DNA from: Nitrosomonadales bacterium | Lineage (GTDB): Bacteria; Pseudomonadota; Gammaproteobacteria; Burkholderiales; Gallionellaceae | DNA length: 64,000 nt | NCBI GenBank assembly: GCA_016716325.1 | Contig: JADJWO010000001.1 | Location: 1,302,001 to 1,366,000 of the forward strand | Direction: 5' to 3' | Shown: positions 60,529-64,000 of the stretch, piece after piece | Numbering within the stretch: the first letter of the stretch is position 1 | Layout: each line of letters opens with the position of its first letter | Position numbers and translations under genes: made by a program | The notes under the pieces: generated by a model | What the model was told of the DNA's origin: nothing | The model's database searches: none | The model's input: only the letters and a program-made list of their open reading frames with translations

Positions 60529-60861
60529 TCAGACGCAACCGGTCGGCTTCGGCAATCCGGCGATCTTGCACGCCTGCTTGCCCGGACCATAAGGGAACAG
60601 ACCGTACAGATATTCGCTGTTGCCCTTGTCGGCACCCAGCTTCTTGCCGATCGCCTTGGTCAGCACGCGCACTGCCGGCGCGATCTGGTATTCCTCGAAA
60701 TATTCGCGCAGGAAGTCGATCACTTCCCAGTGCTGGTCGGTCATCTCGATGCTCTCGGTCTGCGCGATGTATTCCGCCACTTCCTTGTTCCAGTCGGCCA
60801 GATTGATCAGGTAACCTTCTTCATCGGTTTCGTAAGATTTGCCGCCCACTTCGATAGCCAT
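60529..60861 (-). CDS. dsrC: DsrC, sulfur-carrier protein
   Basis: Small soluble sulfur carrier and DsrAB substrate protein, 110 residues. The C-terminal arm carries both redox cysteines, Cys98 in GKQACKIAG and the penultimate Cys109 in KPTGCV, so this is a true DsrC and not a TusE- or RspA-type relative. AAGGAG precedes ATG 60861. The 126-bp gap upstream, before dsrH, contains a GGGAAGACTTCCC palindrome and TATAAG near the start, so a separate dsrC promoter is possible. Confidence 0.97.
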   Translation of the reverse strand: MAIEVGGKSYETDEEGYLINLADWNKEVAEYIAQTESIEMTDQHWEVIDFLREYFEEYQIAPAVRVLTKAIGKKLGADKGNSEYLYGLFPYGPGKQACKIAGLPKPTGCV

Positions 60862-60987
60862 CGTAATTTCTCCTTATAAAATTGGTTACACAACTACTGC
60901 TTTCTTGCTTAAGGGAAGTCTTCCCTGCTCCCCGCCCCCGGCCCGCAAACGGACAAGGGTGCAAAATACGCGCCGCGCGCCCCTGAC

Positions 60988-61284
60988 CTACAGCCAGGAC
61001 TGGCAGCTCTTATTGTTCGCGGCGAGCTCGACGAAACCGCTGTAATCCACCGGCGACACCCCGTCCATCAGGCGGTCGGCCAGGCCGCGCGCCTCCAGGT
61101 CGGGTTGCAGCACATAAACCTTGAATCTCCCCATCGCTTCGCGCAGTTTTTCTTCGTACGCGCTGCCGCCCGTCGCGCCATAGACCGCGTCCTCGATCAG
61201 CAATATCTCGCCCGATTGTGCGACCCGCAGGCAACTGTCCAGCGCATTGCTGGATAGCGGGGATTTGTTGACGATATGTAGCAT
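60988..61284 (-). CDS. dsrH: DsrH, sulfur-relay subunit
   Basis: TusB-like subunit of the DsrEFH hexamer, 98 residues, with the conserved Cys in LDSCLRVAQSGE (about residue 18). Start ATG 61284 is seven bases from AAGGGG and is preferred over ATG 61290. Stop is 126 bp before dsrC. Confidence 0.92.
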   Translation of the reverse strand: MLHIVNKSPLSSNALDSCLRVAQSGEILLIEDAVYGATGGSAYEEKLREAMGRFKVYVLQPDLEARGLADRLMDGVSPVDYSGFVELAANNKSCQSWL

Positions 61285-61296
61285 TGGCATTCCCCT

Positions 61297-61662
61297 TCAG
61301 AAACTCAGGACCACGTCCTGTTCGTCCATCAGCGCGCCCATCTCGGCCCGGGTGAGCACGGTGACATCCACCAGCAGGTCTTCCTCGACGATCCCGCGCG
61401 CTTCGAGCGATTCCTTCTCGACATACAGCTTCTCGATGTCGTAGCCCTCCAGCGCACGGTACGCCGGCGAGAAGTTCTTGGTCTCGATACCCTTGGTCTG
61501 CTGGCCCTTCTTCAACTGGTACACGCCATCGTCCAGAAAAGCCAGCGAGACATCCTGGTCGAACGCGGCAGTGATCAGCACCACCTCCAGGGATTCCAGC
61601 GCGTAGATCGTGCCATAGGGCGCCTTGCGGTTCACGAACATGAATTTTTTCATTTCACTCAT
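61297..61662 (-). CDS. dsrF: DsrF, sulfur-relay subunit
   Basis: TusC-like subunit of DsrEFH, 121 residues (MSEMKKFMFVNRKAPYGT start, GAGGAG upstream). It contains the DsrE-fold strands with LITAAFDQDVSLAFLDDGVY. Structural partner in sulfur transfer from persulfides to DsrC. Starts within the last bases of dsrE. Confidence 0.93.
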   Translation of the reverse strand: MSEMKKFMFVNRKAPYGTIYALESLEVVLITAAFDQDVSLAFLDDGVYQLKKGQQTKGIETKNFSPAYRALEGYDIEKLYVEKESLEARGIVEEDLLVDVTVLTRAEMGALMDEQDVVLSF

Positions 61663-61672
61663 CCCGTTCTCC

Positions 61673-62032
61673 TCAATCGCCGAAGGTGACCAGACGGTCA
61701 CACTTGATGCCCGCTTCCACCAGCTGGCCCAGACCGGAGATGCGGAAACCCTGAGCCAGATTCTCTTCCTTGATGCCGCGGCGCAGCGCAGCCGCCACGC
61801 ACACCACCAGGTCGACTTTGTGCTCTTCCGCCAGCTTGGCCCAGCGATTGACGATATGGCGGTCGTCCTGCGGCGGCTCGGTCAGTTTGGAGGCGTTGTT
61901 GACGCCGTCGTGATAGAAGAATACGCGCCATACCTCGTGCCCCCCGGCGATGGCAGCCTTGGCGAACAGATAGGCCGAATCGCTGGCTTGGTGCTGGTAC
62001 GGCCCCTCGTTGACGACAATTCCGAATTTCAT
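61673..62032 (-). CDS. dsrE: DsrE, sulfur-relay subunit
   Basis: TusD-like subunit of DsrEFH, 119 residues. The active-site Cys78 in LVVCVAAALRRG binds and hands on the persulfide sulfur. Fits the known family length of about 120 to 130. Starts 13 bases after dsrB. Confidence 0.96.
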   Translation of the reverse strand: MKFGIVVNEGPYQHQASDSAYLFAKAAIAGGHEVWRVFFYHDGVNNASKLTEPPQDDRHIVNRWAKLAEEHKVDLVVCVAAALRRGIKEENLAQGFRISGLGQLVEAGIKCDRLVTFGD

Positions 62033-62045
62033 GCGGCCACCTCGC

Positions 62046-63143
62046 TCAGAAACGAATGTGCGTCGAAGCGTTCAGGTTGGCACGCGAACCGCGCCAATCG
62101 TCGATCAGGTACTTGGTGAACGGCAGTCCGGTCTTCTCGAAGAAGCGCGGCCAACCGATACGGTCGATCCAGTCCGCCATGCGCTCCCATGGACGGGCGT
62201 CCTCCTTGTAGACGTGCAGGATGTTCTTCACCACCTCGGCCACTTCGGGCCAGCGCGGCGCGTTGTTCGGCAGGCCGGACGCGACCATCTTCATGAAGGT
62301 CGGCTTGCCGCGCGCATTGGAGTTCTTGCCGCCCACCCAGATCGCCAGCTTGGAATATTCCGGATCGTTGATCTGCATCGGCGGGCACGGGGGATAACAA
62401 GCGCCGCAGCACATACATTTGGACTCGTCGATCTCCAGTGAAGGCTTGCCATTGACCATCGCGGGGCGGATCGCCGCGACCGGGCAGCGCGCCACCACCG
62501 CAGGGCGTTCGCACACGTTGGCAACCAGTTCATGGTTGATCTTCGGCGGCTTGGTATGCTGCACGATGATGGCCAGGTCGGCCTGTCCGCCGCAGTTGAT
62601 CTCGCAGCAGGAAGTGGACAGGTGCACGCGGTTGGGCATCTCTTCGCGCTTGAACTCCTCGTACAGCTCGTCCATCAGCGCCTTCACCACGCCCGAGGCA
62701 TCGGTGCCGGGAATGTCGCAATGCAGCCATCCCTGAGTATGCGCGATCATGGTCACGGAATTGCCGGTGCCGCCGACCGGGAAGCCGCTCTTCTCCAGTT
62801 CGGCGATCAGCGGATCGACCTTCTTCTCGTCCGAGACGATGTACTCGATGTTGGAACGGATGGTGAAACGCACGCGGCCTTCGGCGAACTGGTCGGCGAT
62901 GTCGCACAGCTTGCGGATGGTGTACACATCCATCTGGCGCTGGGTACCGGCACGCACCGACCACACTTCGTCGCCACTGTGCGATACATGGTGCAGCACA
63001 CCGGGACGCGGACGGTCATGGTAGCGCCAGTTGCCATAGTTCTTCAGCAACGCAGGGTGCAGGTACTGCGTGTTCTCCGGCACGCCGGTCTCTTTGGGCT
63101 TGCGCTTTGCGGCGGGTTTCTCGGCTTGAACGGCTTGATTCAT
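62046..63143 (-). CDS. dsrB: Dissimilatory sulfite reductase beta subunit (oxidative type)
   Basis: Protein of 365 residues, beta subunit of the alpha2beta2 siroheme enzyme. Siroheme-[4Fe-4S] region with SCCEINCGGQADLA, and an inserted ferredoxin with CMCCGACYPPCPPM. In this gene context it works in the oxidative direction. Starts 130 bp after dsrA; in most dsr operons the gap is only about 10-30 bp. Confidence 0.97.
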   Translation of the reverse strand: MNQAVQAEKPAAKRKPKETGVPENTQYLHPALLKNYGNWRYHDRPRPGVLHHVSHSGDEVWSVRAGTQRQMDVYTIRKLCDIADQFAEGRVRFTIRSNIEYIVSDEKKVDPLIAELEKSGFPVGGTGNSVTMIAHTQGWLHCDIPGTDASGVVKALMDELYEEFKREEMPNRVHLSTSCCEINCGGQADLAIIVQHTKPPKINHELVANVCERPAVVARCPVAAIRPAMVNGKPSLEIDESKCMCCGACYPPCPPMQINDPEYSKLAIWVGGKNSNARGKPTFMKMVASGLPNNAPRWPEVAEVVKNILHVYKEDARPWERMADWIDRIGWPRFFEKTGLPFTKYLIDDWRGSRANLNASTHIRF

Positions 63144-63185
63144 TCTCTCTCTCCAGAGTTAGAAAATTCGCATAGCGATTCGTTT

Positions 63186-63229
63186 GCCTCCTCTCCCGCT
63201 TGCGGGGGAGGATTGAGGAGGGGGAAACG
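63186..63229. repeat. GC-rich REP-like repeat between dsrA and dsrB
   Basis: CTCCCGCTTGCGGGGGAG core within 63190-63211, followed by GATTGAGGAGGGGG, the same unit and order as in dsrN. It explains the enlarged dsrA-dsrB gap (63144-63273). Confidence 0.85.
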
Positions 63230-63273
63230 AGCAATCGCGAGATTCATTGTCAGATAATTCTATTTATTGCTCG

Positions 63274-64000
63274 TTAGGCGGCTTGCTTCTTGGCTTTGAT
63301 CTTGGCGACCTCATCGTCCCATCCGTCGGTGCGGACATAGGGATTCATGCGCGGCGAACTGATCATCGCGGGATCGGCGTCGATCTCCATCGCATCGAGG
63401 AAAGTGGCCAGACCGATGCGCTCGATCATCTCGCCGGTGCGTTCGTGCTCCAGCGCGTTCTCGGCGAAGAAATCGATGGTGCGCTGCGCGAAATCGACCA
63501 GCTTCTCCACATCCTCGTCGCTATCCAGCTTCATGAACGGGATCAGCACGGTGCCCATCAGACCGCCGATCTTCAGGTGGCTCTTGCCGCCGACGAGGAT
63601 GGTCGCGCCCTTGTCCTTGCCGGGCGCCAGCGCGCCGGTCATCACGTTGATGCAGTGCATGCAGCGCACGCAATCCTGGTTGTCGATCTCGACCGCATGG
63701 GTGTCGCTCACCGCCACGCTGGAGATGTGCTCGCCCTTCCTGACCTTGCCGATCTCCTTGAGCTGGAAGGTCTTGGTCGGGCAGCGCGCCACCACGTCGT
63801 TCACCAGTTCGTCCATGCCGTGCTTGGCGAACCATTTCTTCGCCAGCCCCTCGTCGGTGCGGATGTTGTCGCGCCAGGTGCCGATCACGGCCATGTCGGC
63901 GCGCTGCACCGAATTCATGCAGTCGTTCGGGCAACCGGAGAACTTGAACTTGAACTTGTACGGCAGCGAAGGGCGGTGGATGTCGTCAAGAAAGGTGTTC
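63274..64000 (-). CDS. dsrA: Dissimilatory sulfite reductase alpha subunit (3' part)
   Basis: C-terminal 240 or so residues of DsrA; the gene enters from the right edge of the window. Near the edge the siroheme-cluster motif SGCPNDCMNS is visible, then a ferredoxin domain with CVRCMHCINVM. The stop is at 63274. An ATG at 63918 is internal (within CPNDCMNS) and not the gene start. First gene of the operon as seen here. Confidence 0.96.
   Translation of the reverse strand, partial: NTFLDDIHRPSLPYKFKFKFSGCPNDCMNSVQRADMAVIGTWRDNIRTDEGLAKKWFAKHGMDELVNDVVARCPTKTFQLKEIGKVRKGEHISSVAVSDTHAVEIDNQDCVRCMHCINVMTGALAPGKDKGATILVGGKSHLKIGGLMGTVLIPFMKLDSDEDVEKLVDFAQRTIDFFAENALEHERTGEMIERIGLATFLDAMEIDADPAMISSPRMNPYVRTDGWDDEVAKIKAKKQAA

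Noticed and set aside
63274..63918. Complete 214-residue gene starting at ATG 63918
   Set aside because: The ATG is the Met inside the CPNDCMNS motif of dsrA; the reading frame continues to the window edge.
1..64000. CRISPR array
   Set aside because: The repeated units are dispersed palindromes at irregular spacing; no regular repeat-spacer array and no cas gene.

Overview
The window is high-GC proteobacterial chromosome. Its right third is a minus-strand dsr operon of the sulfur-oxidising (reverse Dsr) type, in the order dsrA(partial)-B-E-F-H-C-M-K-L-J-O-P-N, then a DUF4202 gene and a siroheme synthase gene. dsrEFH, dsrL and dsrN mark the oxidative rather than the sulfate-reducing version of the pathway. 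Together with betaproteobacterial-style housekeeping genes (hemA-prfA, prmC, apbC, yaeQ, prfC, ettA) this suggests a sulfur-oxidising betaproteobacterium, perhaps near Gallionellaceae/Nitrosomonadales. That placement is inference; no 16S or other marker is present.

Layout. (1) 1-12.25 kb is an accessory island of lower GC. It holds a long minus-strand series (WYL regulator, DUF4258, zinc-ribbon and hypothetical proteins, ADP-ribosylglycohydrolase, VWA protein, excisionase-like HTH, RecQ-like helicase running off the edge). Divergent from the WYL gene is a plus-strand module (coiled coil, nuclease-like protein with a membrane segment, double zinc-ribbon protein, GNAT-like protein). A second unit follows with an ssb gene and two unknown genes around a shared operator region. 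(2) 12.5-24.7 kb is core: prfC, a convergent alpha-2-macroglobulin/pbpC pair bracketed by a 49-bp direct repeat, and ettA. (3) 24.7-27.4 kb is a small AT-rich insert at the ettA 3' end, bounded by a 32-bp duplication of the ettA terminus. (4) 27.4-51 kb is mostly housekeeping: peptidases, nitroreductase, mechanosensitive channel, GTPase, RsuA, a 2Fe-2S reductase, YchJ/YaeQ, hemA, prfA, Sel1 protein, prmC, apbC, ankyrin protein and cysG. (5) 51.2-64 kb is the dsr operon.

How the dsr genes fit together. DsrAB (siroheme/4Fe-4S) oxidises DsrC-bound sulfur to sulfite. DsrEFH passes sulfur to DsrC. DsrL is the NAD(P)-linked electron acceptor partner, and DsrMKJOP is the membrane redox complex. CysG makes siroheme and DsrN amidates it.

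The most striking feature is how many small non-autonomous repeats have entered coding and operon-critical sites without breaking frames. A 268-bp MITE-like element with a TA duplication separates dsrM from dsrK. A 132-nt repeat is inserted in frame after codon 2 of dsrJ. GC-rich palindromes lie in frame inside dsrN (twice) and prmC, and another sits between dsrA and dsrB. I saw no transposase or integrase gene anywhere in the window, so all of these look like passive or trans-mobilised elements. I saw no tRNA, rRNA or CRISPR array.
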